A DNA stretch of 64,000 nt from Paenarthrobacter aurescens TC1 (GTDB lineage Bacteria; Actinomycetota; Actinomycetes; Actinomycetales; Micrococcaceae). The notes under the pieces were generated by a model, which saw nothing but the letters and a program-made list of their open reading frames with translations, was not told where the DNA came from and made no database searches. Below are positions 18,159-27,654 of this stretch, one piece after another. The stretch lies in NCBI GenBank assembly GCA_000014925.1, contig CP000474.1:1116001-1180000 (forward strand), written 5' to 3'. How positions within the stretch are numbered: position 1 is the first letter of the stretch; each line of letters opens with the position of its first letter. A program made the translations under genes and the position numbers.

Positions 18159-18608
18159 ATGGCACCCCGGCGCCTGGAGGTCCTGGTGCCCATGCGCTGG
18201 GGTGACATGGACGCCTACGGACACATTAACAACGTCCAGATTGTACGCATGCTGGAGGAAGCCCGTATCGCTGCCTTCGGGCCGCCTCGCGGTGCGGGCC
18301 TTCCCGGAGTGGAACCTCCTGCCGCGCTCTTCAACGATGTCGCGGAGGGGACCATGACCCTGGTGGTGGAGCACAAGGTCCGCTACGTCCGGACGCTTGA
18401 CTACCGCAACATCCCGGCTGTCGTGGAGATTTGGGTGGGTGCCATCAAGGGTGCAAGCTTCGATCTCCACTACGTGATCAAGGACCCTGTAACACGGGAA
18501 GACTGCGTCAAAGCCACTACTCATTTGGCTTTCGTCGCCGAAGCCACCGGGCGGGTCCTGAGGCTCACTCCGGAGCAAAAGGAAAAGTTGGAGAAGTACC
18601 AGGCTTGA
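18159..18608 (+). CDS. 4-hydroxybenzoyl-CoA thioesterase-fold (hotdog) acyl-CoA thioesterase
   Basis: A 149-residue single-hotdog protein. The N-terminal RWGDMDAYGHINNVQIVRML followed by EEAR is the 4HBT/YbgC-type active-site region, with the nucleophile Asp in GDMDAYGH. It probably hydrolyses an acyl-CoA; chain preference cannot be inferred. AAGGAG precedes ATG 18159. It lies 23 bases after the ABC pair and 25 bases before cutC, all on one strand, so it may be read through from the exporter promoter. Confidence 0.85.
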   Translation: MAPRRLEVLVPMRWGDMDAYGHINNVQIVRMLEEARIAAFGPPRGAGLPGVEPPAALFNDVAEGTMTLVVEHKVRYVRTLDYRNIPAVVEIWVGAIKGASFDLHYVIKDPVTREDCVKATTHLAFVAEATGRVLRLTPEQKEKLEKYQA

Positions 18609-18633
18609 CCTCCGAGGCCCGTAGAGTTTCAGC

Positions 18634-19398
18634 ATGAAACTTGAAATTGCCGTGGTGAGCGCGGCGGGTGCAGGTACGGCCGCCGCCGAAGGAGCCCACC
18701 GCATTGAGCTGTGCAGCAGTCTTGAACTTGGTGGCATCACGCCAAGCCAAGGACTCATGGAAGCAAGCGTGGAGCACGTTGATGGCCGCCTGGAAATTCA
18801 TCCGCTGATTCGCTCCAGGCCCGGTGATTTCCGGTACTCGGCGTCGGACATTGACACGATGGTCCACGAAATCCGCCACCTGCTGGCCCAGGGTGCCCAC
18901 GGGGTGGTGGTTGGGGCGCTCACTCCGTCGGGAGAACTGGATGTGCAGGCAGTACAGCGTCTGGTGGGCTCAGCCAAGGATGCCAATCCTGAAGCGCAGC
19001 TGACATTCCACCGGGCCATCGATCAATCCAGCGACCCTTTGGCCGCCCTTGAGCAGCTCATGGAATTGGGCTTCACCCGGGTCCTGACTTCGGGGCACGA
19101 AGCTACCGCCGGGGCAGGCCTGCCAACCCTGACCCGAATGGTGGAGCAGGCCGGTGGCGTCGTGGAAATCATGGCCGGCGGAGGTCTGTCCTTGGAGGAC
19201 ATCCCGGCGATGCACGCAGCGGGGCTGTCCGCTGTTCACCTGTCCGCGAAGAAGACCGTCTCCACCCTTGGCCATGGAGCGATTTCCCTTGGCGCCCAGG
19301 ACGGCAGCGATCCCACTGCTTACACCATCACCGATCGCCTGGTAGTCCGGGCAGCCAAGGCGAAAGTCAACGCGCTGAACCTCGCCGCTTCAATGTAA
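18634..19398 (+). CDS. cutC: CutC family protein
   Basis: A 254-residue TIM-barrel protein of the CutC family. Family marks seen are LEIAVVSAAGAGTAAAEGA-HRIELCSSLELGGITPS near the start, HPLIRSRPGDFRYS (about residues 54-67), FHRAIDQSSDP (about 126-136) and LTSGHEATAGAG. CutC was named for copper tolerance in E. coli, but its biochemical activity remains uncertain, so the name is by homology only. It follows the thioesterase gene by 25 bases. Confidence 0.9.
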   Translation: MKLEIAVVSAAGAGTAAAEGAHRIELCSSLELGGITPSQGLMEASVEHVDGRLEIHPLIRSRPGDFRYSASDIDTMVHEIRHLLAQGAHGVVVGALTPSGELDVQAVQRLVGSAKDANPEAQLTFHRAIDQSSDPLAALEQLMELGFTRVLTSGHEATAGAGLPTLTRMVEQAGGVVEIMAGGGLSLEDIPAMHAAGLSAVHLSAKKTVSTLGHGAISLGAQDGSDPTAYTITDRLVVRAAKAKVNALNLAASM

Positions 19399-19614
19399 GC
19401 AGCCCGTCGCCGCCGAATAGGGGGCGGGGCCATAGGGAGTTCAGTCTCGTTGGGCAGGGGCCCGCGTCATTGAATCTGTCCAGTCCCATTTGGGCAGAAA
19501 TGCCAGTGAGTACGCATCGCAATGACCCTTTACGATTCCGCGGAACGCCGGGATGATGTAAGGATTCACCAACTCGGTGAAAAGCCCCGGAAGCTACCTT
19601 CAGGAGTCTCAGCG

Positions 19615-22600
19615 ATGCCGCTGCCCTCGCCGGTTTCATCGGCCGTCATTTCCCCTCCAACAACGAGTCGCAAGAGCACCCCACCGAACGGCCACCCGGA
19701 GGTGGAATGTGGCATCGGGACGTGGGACAAACTGCTCTACGGAAACCACCGTTTCGTGGTGGAGGTAGCGGAAGTAGTTGACGCAGCGGAGTGGCAGGAC
19801 GGGAACGCAACTGGATCTGCAACCGCGTACAGGGTAGTCATCCCTTGGCGGCGGCAGGACCAGGACCCGGCCTCCGTGGAGGTCATGGTCGTCTCCGAAA
19901 AGACCGGGACAAGAGTCCGGAACGTGATCGTGGAAGAGGCCACCCGGGAGACCGGAAGCATCGTTTTCGAGGCTATCGACGGACACGGGACCTACTTCGT
20001 CTACTACTTGCCCTACGCCATGCTGGGCAAAGCCCACTATCCGCAGGCGCAGTACCTCCCACATCGTCCGGCCGCGGAACCTGCCTGGGCGGCCGCCGTC
20101 GGGCGTTCAGTCTGGGTGCCCGGAAAGCGCGAGCTGCCGGAAGCTGAACCATCCAGCGCGACTGTCCTCCGTTACGAGGCAGCAAGTGAGCGCGACTCCT
20201 TCGCGCCGATGAACTTCACTGCCCGCACGGACGAGTTGGAGAAGTTCCACAGAAGATACGCGGACGAGGCCTACCTGATGTTTCCCGAGGACCGCCTGAA
20301 TCCCCTCTCGATGCAAAGGGAGCTGCCAGCGCACTGGGTGATCAACGGACCGGCGAGGACCTTCCGCGGTACGGCGCAGGCCGGAGAGAACTACGTGGTC
20401 CAACTGGGGCTGTATGCCCAAAAAGACCTGGAGGGTGTGGCTGTGGAAGTGAGCTCCCCGGCGGGCGGGCACTGCATCAACACCAGCGGCGTGGATCGTC
20501 TCGGCAGGCCATGGCAGAGGACCCTGACGGTACCGGCGGGGCAGGTGCAGGCGCTGTACGTGATCCTGCCAGTCCCTCCGAGCGCTGCCGGAACCATCCT
20601 GGAGGCGTTGGCCAGGATTACCGCGGCCGGCCAAGCGGTCCGGGACGTCACGGTCACGCTTGATGTTGTCGGCCAAACGGACACGGAACCGGCAGTCGCC
20701 GCGGGCGGCTTCGGTGATCCGCGTTTTCTGCGTCGCCTGGCGTGGTTGGACTCAGACGTGGCCCAGGACGCGGAGCTCGTCAGTCCTTTCACGCCCATCA
20801 TTTTGGACGAATCGAGCAGGACGTTGGGGATTCTGGGCAGGTCCCTGTGGCTGACGGAGTCAGGTCTCCCGGCACAGGTGACGTCTACCTTCACTGCTGC
20901 CGTGACCGGAACTGATGGTCCCGTCGTCGAGCTTTTTGATGCTCCGCTGCGGCTGGATATTGAGGGAATTGATTGGACCCACGGCGAGCTCGTCTTCACA
21001 AAGGAGGGCCTGGCGCGCATTTCGTGGCGGTGCACCTGGACTGGGCGCAAGGACGGCAACGTAGCGGTGGCTCTGGAACTGAACGGCGTTCTCGACGCCG
21101 ATGGTGCAGTTTCGTACTCGCTTCGCCTCGCGCCCCAAGGGACTTTGGACGTGAACGACGTCGGGCTGCACCTTGAGTTTCGGAAGGCTACGGTGCCGCT
21201 GGCCATGGGTTTGGGCGTTCCAGGTGGTCGCCGGCCGGTGACCCTGGACTGGACGTGGGAGGTGGCGGCGAAGAACCAGGACGCGCTGTGGCTGGGGAGT
21301 GTGAATATTGGCATGCAGCTTGCCCTCCGTGATGGCAGCTATGAACGACCGCTCAACACCAATTTCTACCGGGAGAAGCCGTTGGTGGAACCGAAATCGT
21401 GGGCCAACCGCCACCAGGTCGGCGCCGAAAGCGCAGTCCGTGGCGGAGTCACGTTGCGGACCAAAGAGGAGACAGTGACGTTGCGTGCCTTCAGCGGACC
21501 CCGGACCCTCAGGGCGAACGAGCCGCTGGACTTCGATTTCCGCCTGCTGCTGACACCGTTCAAGCCGATCGAACCCGGCAAACACCTCGGAAAACGCTAC
21601 TTCCACGCTCCTGACAACCCAGCGGACATCAAGGCCGCCGGCGCCACGGTGGTCAACATCCATCACGCCACGGCGCCGGCGCCGTTCATCAATGATCCCC
21701 TGCTGGCCCAGGACCCGCTGCGGAGGTATGCGGCCGAGTGCCACCGGCACGGCCTGAAGGCCAAGGTGTACAACACGGTCCGCGAACTCACGTTCCACAG
21801 CCCGGAGCTGTTGCCGTTGCTGCAGCTGGACCACGAGATCTTCAGCGATGGCCCCGGAAAGGGGCACATCTGGCTGCAGGAACATGCGGGGAGCGGCTAC
21901 GTTTCGGCGTGGTTCGCACCCAACGTGGAAGACATTGCCGTGGTGACTACGGGCGAATCGCGCTGGGAGAACTTCTATGTGCGGAGCCTCCAGGAACTGG
22001 CCGACGGCCAGGACGGCATCGACGGCATCTACTTGGACGACATCGCGTACGACCGCCACGCCATGCTGCGGGTCCGCAAGGTCCTTGAGAGGGCATGCCT
22101 GGCCCGCGGCGTTGAGGGGCCGGAAATAGACCTTCACTCCGCAAACCAGTTCACTGCCCACGACGGTTACGCGTCCTCCGCCAATCTGTACATGGAGCAG
22201 TTGCCTTATGTGGACAGGCTTTGGCTGGGGGAGTACTTCGATTACCACACCACCGGCCCCGATTATTGGCTGGTGGAGATATCCGGCATTCCCTTCGGCC
22301 TCATGGGCGAGATGCTGGAAGGCGGCGGCAACCCTTGGCGCGGAATGGTGTTCGGCATGACAGGCAGGGCACCCGCCGTGGACAACCGCCCGCTCTGGCA
22401 GTTCTGGGCCGAAACCGGGCTGGAGCACGGGCGCATGCACGGGTTCTGGGATCCCCACTGGCCCGTGCGAACCAGCCACCCGGAGGTGCTGGCCACCACG
22501 TGGGTGACCGAGCGCGGAATGGTTGTGGCGCTGGCGTCATGGGCCGGGGAAACTGAGCATGTGACGTTGATTTTCAACGACGACGCGGCCGCCAAAGATG

Positions 22601-22713
22601 CCGTAGCCAAGGCGCCGGCCATCCGCGGCTTCCAATCTGCCGCGAGCTACGCGCCCGGCGAAGCCATAACCATCGAGCCGCAGCGCGGCCTCCTTCTCAC
22701 GATCGGATACTGA
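19615..22713 (+). CDS. Large glycoside-hydrolase-like protein (GH123/DUF6067-type)
   Basis: A 1032-residue cytoplasmic-looking protein with no signal peptide. The N-terminal two thirds are beta-rich with several immunoglobulin/sandwich-like segments. The C-terminal third (about 660-960) reads like a TIM-barrel of the GH123/DUF6067 class: YFHAPDNPADIKAAGATVVN, CHRHGLKAKVYNTVRELT, then DGIYLDDIAYDRH (about 800-812) with a pair of Asp that could be catalytic, and WLGEYFDYHTTGPDYWL. ATG 19615 has AGGAG nine bases before it; an upstream in-frame start at 19522 has none. The gene is followed after one base by the DUF5107-like gene. Cytoplasmic location suggests action on an imported oligosaccharide. 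Substrate unknown. Confidence 0.65.
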   Translation: MPLPSPVSSAVISPPTTSRKSTPPNGHPEVECGIGTWDKLLYGNHRFVVEVAEVVDAAEWQDGNATGSATAYRVVIPWRRQDQDPASVEVMVVSEKTGTRVRNVIVEEATRETGSIVFEAIDGHGTYFVYYLPYAMLGKAHYPQAQYLPHRPAAEPAWAAAVGRSVWVPGKRELPEAEPSSATVLRYEAASERDSFAPMNFTARTDELEKFHRRYADEAYLMFPEDRLNPLSMQRELPAHWVINGPARTFRGTAQAGENYVVQLGLYAQKDLEGVAVEVSSPAGGHCINTSGVDRLGRPWQRTLTVPAGQVQALYVILPVPPSAAGTILEALARITAAGQAVRDVTVTLDVVGQTDTEPAVAAGGFGDPRFLRRLAWLDSDVAQDAELVSPFTPIILDESSRTLGILGRSLWLTESGLPAQVTSTFTAAVTGTDGPVVELFDAPLRLDIEGIDWTHGELVFTKEGLARISWRCTWTGRKDGNVAVALELNGVLDADGAVSYSLRLAPQGTLDVNDVGLHLEFRKATVPLAMGLGVPGGRRPVTLDWTWEVAAKNQDALWLGSVNIGMQLALRDGSYERPLNTNFYREKPLVEPKSWANRHQVGAESAVRGGVTLRTKEETVTLRAFSGPRTLRANEPLDFDFRLLLTPFKPIEPGKHLGKRYFHAPDNPADIKAAGATVVNIHHATAPAPFINDPLLAQDPLRRYAAECHRHGLKAKVYNTVRELTFHSPELLPLLQLDHEIFSDGPGKGHIWLQEHAGSGYVSAWFAPNVEDIAVVTTGESRWENFYVRSLQELADGQDGIDGIYLDDIAYDRHAMLRVRKVLERACLARGVEGPEIDLHSANQFTAHDGYASSANLYMEQLPYVDRLWLGEYFDYHTTGPDYWLVEISGIPFGLMGEMLEGGGNPWRGMVFGMTGRAPAVDNRPLWQFWAETGLEHGRMHGFWDPHWPVRTSHPEVLATTWVTERGMVVALASWAGETEHVTLIFNDDAAAKDAVAKAPAIRGFQSAASYAPGEAITIEPQRGLLLTIGY

Positions 22714-22714
22714 C

Positions 22715-24652
22715 GTGACTGACACAGCAACATCCACTCTCACCGTCACCACCATCGCCCTGACCATGGCCGAGCTCGGCCCCCTGAACCCCTTGCCGGT
22801 AGTGGCGGCCGAACTGGACCAGCCCTACACCGTGGGAGAGGGCGTTCCTGAAGATCTCCAAGCGTCGGCCCGTTACGGGGTGGTGCCCAACGTGTACCCG
22901 TACCTCATGCAGGACGGATACAGCCGCGACGCGGCACCCAAGGAACTGCCCGCCGTCGTACTTGAAAACTCCAAGCTCAAGGTGACCATCATCCCGGCGC
23001 TGGGCGGCCGTATCTGGGAACTGTTCCACAAAGCCACCGGCAAGCAGCTCCTCCACACCCACGACGCTCCGCAGCTGGCCAACATTGCGCTGCGCAAGGC
23101 ATGGTTCGCGGGCGGACTTGAGTGGAATATCGGCACCCGCGGACACTCGCCCACCAGTTGCGATCCACTGCACACCGCAATCGTTCACACCCCGGACGGC
23201 AAGCACATCCTGCGCGTGTGGGAGTACGAGCGTCTGCGGGAAGTGGTGTTCCAGGTGGACATGTGGTTGCCGGCGGACTCGGACGTCCTGTTCGCCGCGG
23301 TCAGGCTGCGGAACCCGAATGAGCACGATGTCCCCATGTATTGGTGGAGCAACGCAGCCATCCCGGAAACCGATCGCACACGGGTCATCGCGCCGGCAGA
23401 CGAGGCTTTCGGCAGTGACTACGCCACGGACATTACCCGCGTGCGACCTACCGACCACGAAGGGTATGACGGCACGTGGCTGGTCAACAGTCCGCATGCG
23501 GCTGACTTTTTCTTCGACATCGACCCTTCCGAACGGCGTTGGGTTGCGGCAGTGGACGACGACGGCGACGGGCTGGCGATGCTGTCCACGGGCCTCCTGC
23601 GGGGAAAGAAGCTCTTCGTGTGGGGCCAAGGGCAGGGCGGAAAGCGGTGGCAGGAGTGGCTGAGCCCCGGAGCCGGACCGTACGCCGAGATCCAGGCCGG
23701 CCTCGCGCAGACGCAGTTCGAACACTTGGTGATGCCCGCCGGCGCCGAGTGGGCATGGGTTGAAGCGTACGGGAACGGGCACCTTGATCCGAAGACCTCG
23801 CACGGTTCCGACTGGGATGCCGCGGTGGCGCACGCCGGCGAGCGTTTGGAACAACTCCTGCCGCATGAGGAACTTGAGGCCATGCTTCCCGCCGCCATCA
23901 ACGATGCCGATGTCCCGCCGTCGAAAATGCTGCTGCACGGCAGCGGTTGGGGCGTAGTGGAGCGTGCCCGACGACTGAAAACCGGTAAAGGCTGGGTGGA
24001 TGAAAGCGGTACACCTTTCGTGGATGAGAGCGTCACGGCCGAGCAGGAACCGTGGCTTGGGCTGCTGCACGGAACAACGTTCGACGGCGCGCCCAGCTTC
24101 GTCGCCGGGGCGGACTGGGAGGAGCTGCTGGCGGGGCAGGACAGTCCTGAAGCGACATTCCACCTGGCCACCGTGATGCATGCACGGCAGGACTTGGCCG
24201 GGGCCAAAGCGTTGTATCGGGAGGTGGTGGCGGCCGGCGACGTGCGGCCACTTACCAAAGCGCTCGCGCATAGGGGACTGGGCTTGGCGCTGCTCGCCGA
24301 GGGGCAGGATGCCGATGGGCTGGTCGAACTCCGGAACGGCGTAGAAACCGACCCCTCCACCACGGCCTTCCTGACAGAGGCCGTCACACTCAGCATCCGG
24401 CACGGGGACCCGGCCAAGGCGCTGGAACTGACGGATTCGGCACCCAAGGAGGGCGCCGCCGTCGGACGTTTGACGTTCCTCAGGGCGCTGGCTCTGGCGC
24501 GAACAGGGAAGGCAACCGAGGCAGCCGCGATCCTGCGTGAAGGGGTGGAGATTCCGGACCTCCGCGAAGGCGAAGACGCGATCGCGGCGTTGTGGGAAGA
24601 GGTTTGTCCAGGCGAGCCAGTGCCGGCGGCGTACCAGTTCGGGATGCATTAG
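22715..24652 (+). CDS. DUF5107-like protein with TPR-type C-terminus
   Basis: A 645-residue protein. Residues about 60-360 resemble DUF5107, a galactose-mutarotase-like beta-sandwich (LKVTIIPALGGRIWELFHKATGKQL; GGLEWNIGTRGHSPT; MYWWSNAAIPE). Residues about 460-610 are Ala/Leu-rich helical pairs of tetratricopeptide type (HARQDLAGAKALYREVVAAG; KALAHRGLGLALLAEGQDADG). The GTG start lies one base after the previous stop, implying translational coupling. Such proteins sit in sugar-uptake and degradation loci in actinobacteria, and the sandwich probably binds or remodels a carbohydrate. No enzymatic residues are claimed. Confidence 0.7.
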   Translation: MTDTATSTLTVTTIALTMAELGPLNPLPVVAAELDQPYTVGEGVPEDLQASARYGVVPNVYPYLMQDGYSRDAAPKELPAVVLENSKLKVTIIPALGGRIWELFHKATGKQLLHTHDAPQLANIALRKAWFAGGLEWNIGTRGHSPTSCDPLHTAIVHTPDGKHILRVWEYERLREVVFQVDMWLPADSDVLFAAVRLRNPNEHDVPMYWWSNAAIPETDRTRVIAPADEAFGSDYATDITRVRPTDHEGYDGTWLVNSPHAADFFFDIDPSERRWVAAVDDDGDGLAMLSTGLLRGKKLFVWGQGQGGKRWQEWLSPGAGPYAEIQAGLAQTQFEHLVMPAGAEWAWVEAYGNGHLDPKTSHGSDWDAAVAHAGERLEQLLPHEELEAMLPAAINDADVPPSKMLLHGSGWGVVERARRLKTGKGWVDESGTPFVDESVTAEQEPWLGLLHGTTFDGAPSFVAGADWEELLAGQDSPEATFHLATVMHARQDLAGAKALYREVVAAGDVRPLTKALAHRGLGLALLAEGQDADGLVELRNGVETDPSTTAFLTEAVTLSIRHGDPAKALELTDSAPKEGAAVGRLTFLRALALARTGKATEAAAILREGVEIPDLREGEDAIAALWEEVCPGEPVPAAYQFGMH

Positions 24653-24742
24653 AGGTCTCCCGGTGTGGCCTCCCGCACATCCGCGCACATCTCTGAAAGC
24701 GTGTTCTTGACCATTTTTGTCCAGGACACTGAGGAGCACCGA

Positions 24743-25345
24743 TTGATTCCCGAGATAGCAGGACTGCCGGCATTGGAGTGGACATCGTCCGCCGGTCACG
24801 CGAGCTATGACGAGGCCGAGGCGACGCTGACGCTCGCCGCGGCATCGGGCGTCGACTGGACCAATGACTCCCTCGGAGGAGAACCGCAGCACGGCGCCAC
24901 TGCGCTCGGCTTCAGGGCGCCGGCTGCGTTCTCGCTCTCGGCGCGGGTTTTGGTGGCCTCGCCGCGGACAACGTTCGACGCCGGTGTGCTGACTCTGTGG
25001 GCGGACAGCGATCACTGGGCCAAGCTTTGCTTCGAATATTCTCCGCAAGGTGAAGCGATGGTGGTCAGCGTGGTGACCAACGGTTATTCAGACGACTCCA
25101 ACGGGCCTGTGGTGACAGCGCCGTGGGTCTACCTGCGCGTCAGCAGGGTGGGGCCGGCGTGGGCGTTCCACTCGTCAACGGATGGCAGGGACTGGTCCCT
25201 TGTCCGCCTGTTCAGGCTGGATACGGAGAAACCGGTTCACGTCGGCTTCATGTCGCAGGCACCCATGGGGGATGGTTGCGAGGCACGTTTCGACGCCATC
25301 GAATTGAAGGAAGAACCTCCGGCCGAGCTACGGGACGGGAGCTAG
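24743..25345 (+). CDS. DUF1349 (concanavalin-like) protein
   Basis: A 200-residue beta-sandwich protein of the DUF1349 family: LTLAAASGVDWTNDSLGG, FDAGVLTLWADSDHWAKLCFEY, SVVTNGYSDDSN and VSRVGPAWAFHSSTDGRDW are its usual blocks. I choose TTG 24743 because AGGAG lies six bases upstream and the resulting length matches the family; a GTG at 24665 would add 26 untypical residues. It is probably the third gene of the GH-like/DUF5107-like operon and likely binds sugar. Biochemical role unknown. Confidence 0.7.
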   Translation: MIPEIAGLPALEWTSSAGHASYDEAEATLTLAAASGVDWTNDSLGGEPQHGATALGFRAPAAFSLSARVLVASPRTTFDAGVLTLWADSDHWAKLCFEYSPQGEAMVVSVVTNGYSDDSNGPVVTAPWVYLRVSRVGPAWAFHSSTDGRDWSLVRLFRLDTEKPVHVGFMSQAPMGDGCEARFDAIELKEEPPAELRDGS

Positions 25346-25380
25346 CACCGCACTCACGCGGCGGTTTGCGAGCCTGTGGA

Positions 25381-25398
25381 TATCCAGATGCTTGGATA
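25381..25398. promoter_or_regulatory. Inverted repeat TATCCA-N6-TGGATA before mcrB
   Basis: Six-bp arms 22 bases upstream of the mcrB ATG. Possible operator; no regulator gene is adjacent. Low confidence. Confidence 0.25.
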
Positions 25399-25419
25399 AG
25401 CCAAACAAGGTAAGTTGGC

Positions 25420-27654
25420 ATGGTGATTCCCTCCGTAAAAACTGCCATTGACCGTGCCCCCGGAGTCTCCAAGGAGATCGAGGACGCGGCCTGGTATGTG
25501 CTGGGTCCGGCGCTTCACGGGAGACCTTCGGCGCTGGACGGCAGGACGCTGACGTGGACCGCAGATGCGGCGGGCGAGCTTCTGGAGAGGCTCGAACGCG
25601 GGGTTGGGGACTCCAAGGCGCCCATGATGACCAACCTGCGGCAGAACCTCGATGGCGCTTCCCGGGAAGCCAAACTGCTGGCCGTGGAACTGCTGTTCCT
25701 GCAATCACTGCCGCTCGCGCATGAGGTCAAGTCGTTGCGGGTCAAGCGCGCCCGCGTCGCCGAGGCGGCATCTTGGGTTGAGCCGCCCATCGAGCTGCCG
25801 GAAGAGCTATACGAGGGCATGACGGACCACGGCGTTATCCGTGACCGAACCGCCGAGTTCAACTGGACCATTTGGGACCACTTGAAGTGGCTGTGCCGCT
25901 TCGTTGCCCACGTGGACAGCCAAAGCACGGCCACCATCAACGAAGCACTCGCAGATCCGTTGAAGTTCCACGAACTGGCGGCAGCGACGCCCGAGGACCA
26001 GCCTGCCCTGCGCCGCAGCATCGAGTACTTGGTGTGGCCGAGCTACTTCGAGCCCGTGGTGGCAGATGTTGAACGCCAGGAAATCCGGGACGCCTTTGCT
26101 TCTCTCGTGGGCGGTGCCAAAGGTGATACGGATGAGGACATCACCGCTGACATCCACCGCATCCGCCTGCACCTGGACGAGCAAGCCGGGCAGCGCATCG
26201 ACTGGTACGCCCGCCAACTGGTGAGCCAGTGGCGCAAAGTGGGAGATCCAGGCCGCCGATCCTGGCTCCTGCGCACGCATCACGACAATGCTGACCTCCT
26301 GGCCGCCTGGGTCGCCGAAGAAAAGGCCACCTTGGATGTCGAACACCTGCGAGCACTCACCGCAGGGGTCACGGCAGGCGTAGTTCAGCATGCCGTGGAC
26401 GAGGATTACAAACATCTGGGCTACGTGGAACGGGAAGACACCAAGACGGCTGTCTTCGCGTTCCTGACGGTCATGAAGCCGGGCGATCTCACGCTGTACC
26501 AGCACGCCGGCCGGGTCCGGGTTGGTGTGGTCCTTGGCGAACCTGAACACCACGAGGACAACAGACGCATCCGCCGCAAAGTCCGGTGGTTCGATGACAG
26601 CTACGCCATCCCCGAGCTTCCCCGTCACGCCCAGCGTCAGCTATCCACGCCGGGCATCATCGTGGACGTCACCAGGGTGATTCAGGCCCTGCAGGAACTG
26701 CTCCCCGTAGAGGCCGAAACCGATGGCGAGGATGAAGCGCCGCCCACCACCGTCGTCGAGGTTATCCAGCAAGGGTTCCGGCCCCTGACGGAAGAGTTCG
26801 CGGCGTCCCTGCACATGGATCTCGAACCGCTCAAGGAGATCGCGGAACTGCTCGAGGAAAACCGCCAACTGGTCCTGTACGGTCCGCCGGGTACAGGCAA
26901 GACGTACCTGGCCAAGCACCTTGCCGCCGAGCTGGCCGGTGACCACACCGATGAACGTGTGAAGCTGGTGCAATTCCACCCTTCGTATGCCTACGAGGAT
27001 TTCTTCGAGGGCTACCGGCCGGACAAAACAGACGACGGCCAAGTCTCTTTCAAGCTCGTCGCCGGACCGCTGCGGCGCTTGGCGGAGGAAGCTGCCAAGC
27101 CCGAGAATGCGCACAAACCGTACTTCCTGATCATCGATGAAATGAACCGTGCCAACCTGGCCAAGGTTTTCGGTGAGCTGTACTTCTTGTTGGAGTACCG
27201 GGATGACCGCATCTACCTGCAGTACAGCCCCAATGAGCCCTTCAGCCTGCCGGACAACCTCTACATCATCGGCACCATGAACACTGCGGACCGCTCCATC
27301 GCCATGATGGATGCCGCCATCCGACGTCGTTTCGCCTTCATAGAGCTTCACCCCAAGGAAGAGCCGATCCGCGGTACGCTGCGCCGCTACCTGGAAGCCC
27401 GGGGGTTGGACACCCTCAACGCGGACCTGCTGGATGCGCTCAACGACGCGATCGACGACTGGGATCGGGACCTGATGATCGGGCCGTCCTACTTCATGAA
27501 GAATGCTGCCCGGAATCCCACAGGACTGCGTCGCATCTGGAAGTACGAGCTCATGCCGTTGCTGGAGGAGCACTACCACGGGCAGTTGAACCGGGCGCAG
27601 TTGGAGGAACGCTTCGGCCTGGATCAGCTGCTGGGACGTCTTGCAGCCCGCTAA
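25420..27654 (+). CDS. mcrB: McrB-family AAA+ NTPase of a type IV restriction system
   Basis: A 744-residue protein. The C-terminal AAA+ domain has Walker A GPPGTGKT (about 487-494), LVQFHPSYAYEDFFEGYRP, Walker B LIIDEMNRANLAKVFGELY (about 570-585) and the McrB hallmark IGTMNTADRS with IRRRF (about 616-635). McrB assembles on modified DNA and drives translocation for McrC cleavage. The N-terminal 480 residues are a long helical region. Around 347-420 a segment (FLTVMKPGDLTLYQHAGRVR, VGVVLGEPEHHEDN, RRKVRWF) looks like an EVE/PUA-type modified-base reader. It differs from the short E. coli McrB N-domain, so target specificity is unknown. The stop overlaps mcrC by 14 bases. Confidence 0.85.
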   Translation: MVIPSVKTAIDRAPGVSKEIEDAAWYVLGPALHGRPSALDGRTLTWTADAAGELLERLERGVGDSKAPMMTNLRQNLDGASREAKLLAVELLFLQSLPLAHEVKSLRVKRARVAEAASWVEPPIELPEELYEGMTDHGVIRDRTAEFNWTIWDHLKWLCRFVAHVDSQSTATINEALADPLKFHELAAATPEDQPALRRSIEYLVWPSYFEPVVADVERQEIRDAFASLVGGAKGDTDEDITADIHRIRLHLDEQAGQRIDWYARQLVSQWRKVGDPGRRSWLLRTHHDNADLLAAWVAEEKATLDVEHLRALTAGVTAGVVQHAVDEDYKHLGYVEREDTKTAVFAFLTVMKPGDLTLYQHAGRVRVGVVLGEPEHHEDNRRIRRKVRWFDDSYAIPELPRHAQRQLSTPGIIVDVTRVIQALQELLPVEAETDGEDEAPPTTVVEVIQQGFRPLTEEFAASLHMDLEPLKEIAELLEENRQLVLYGPPGTGKTYLAKHLAAELAGDHTDERVKLVQFHPSYAYEDFFEGYRPDKTDDGQVSFKLVAGPLRRLAEEAAKPENAHKPYFLIIDEMNRANLAKVFGELYFLLEYRDDRIYLQYSPNEPFSLPDNLYIIGTMNTADRSIAMMDAAIRRRFAFIELHPKEEPIRGTLRRYLEARGLDTLNADLLDALNDAIDDWDRDLMIGPSYFMKNAARNPTGLRRIWKYELMPLLEEHYHGQLNRAQLEERFGLDQLLGRLAAR

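Noticed and set aside
15751..18165. 804-residue minus-strand frame under the ABC transporter genes
   Set aside because: Antisense shadow of a well-supported ABC gene. No ribosome site, His/Val/Asp-biased composition and no domain.
22697..25048. 783-residue minus-strand frame under the DUF5107-like gene
   Set aside because: Antisense shadow. The plus-strand frame has domain blocks and translational coupling.
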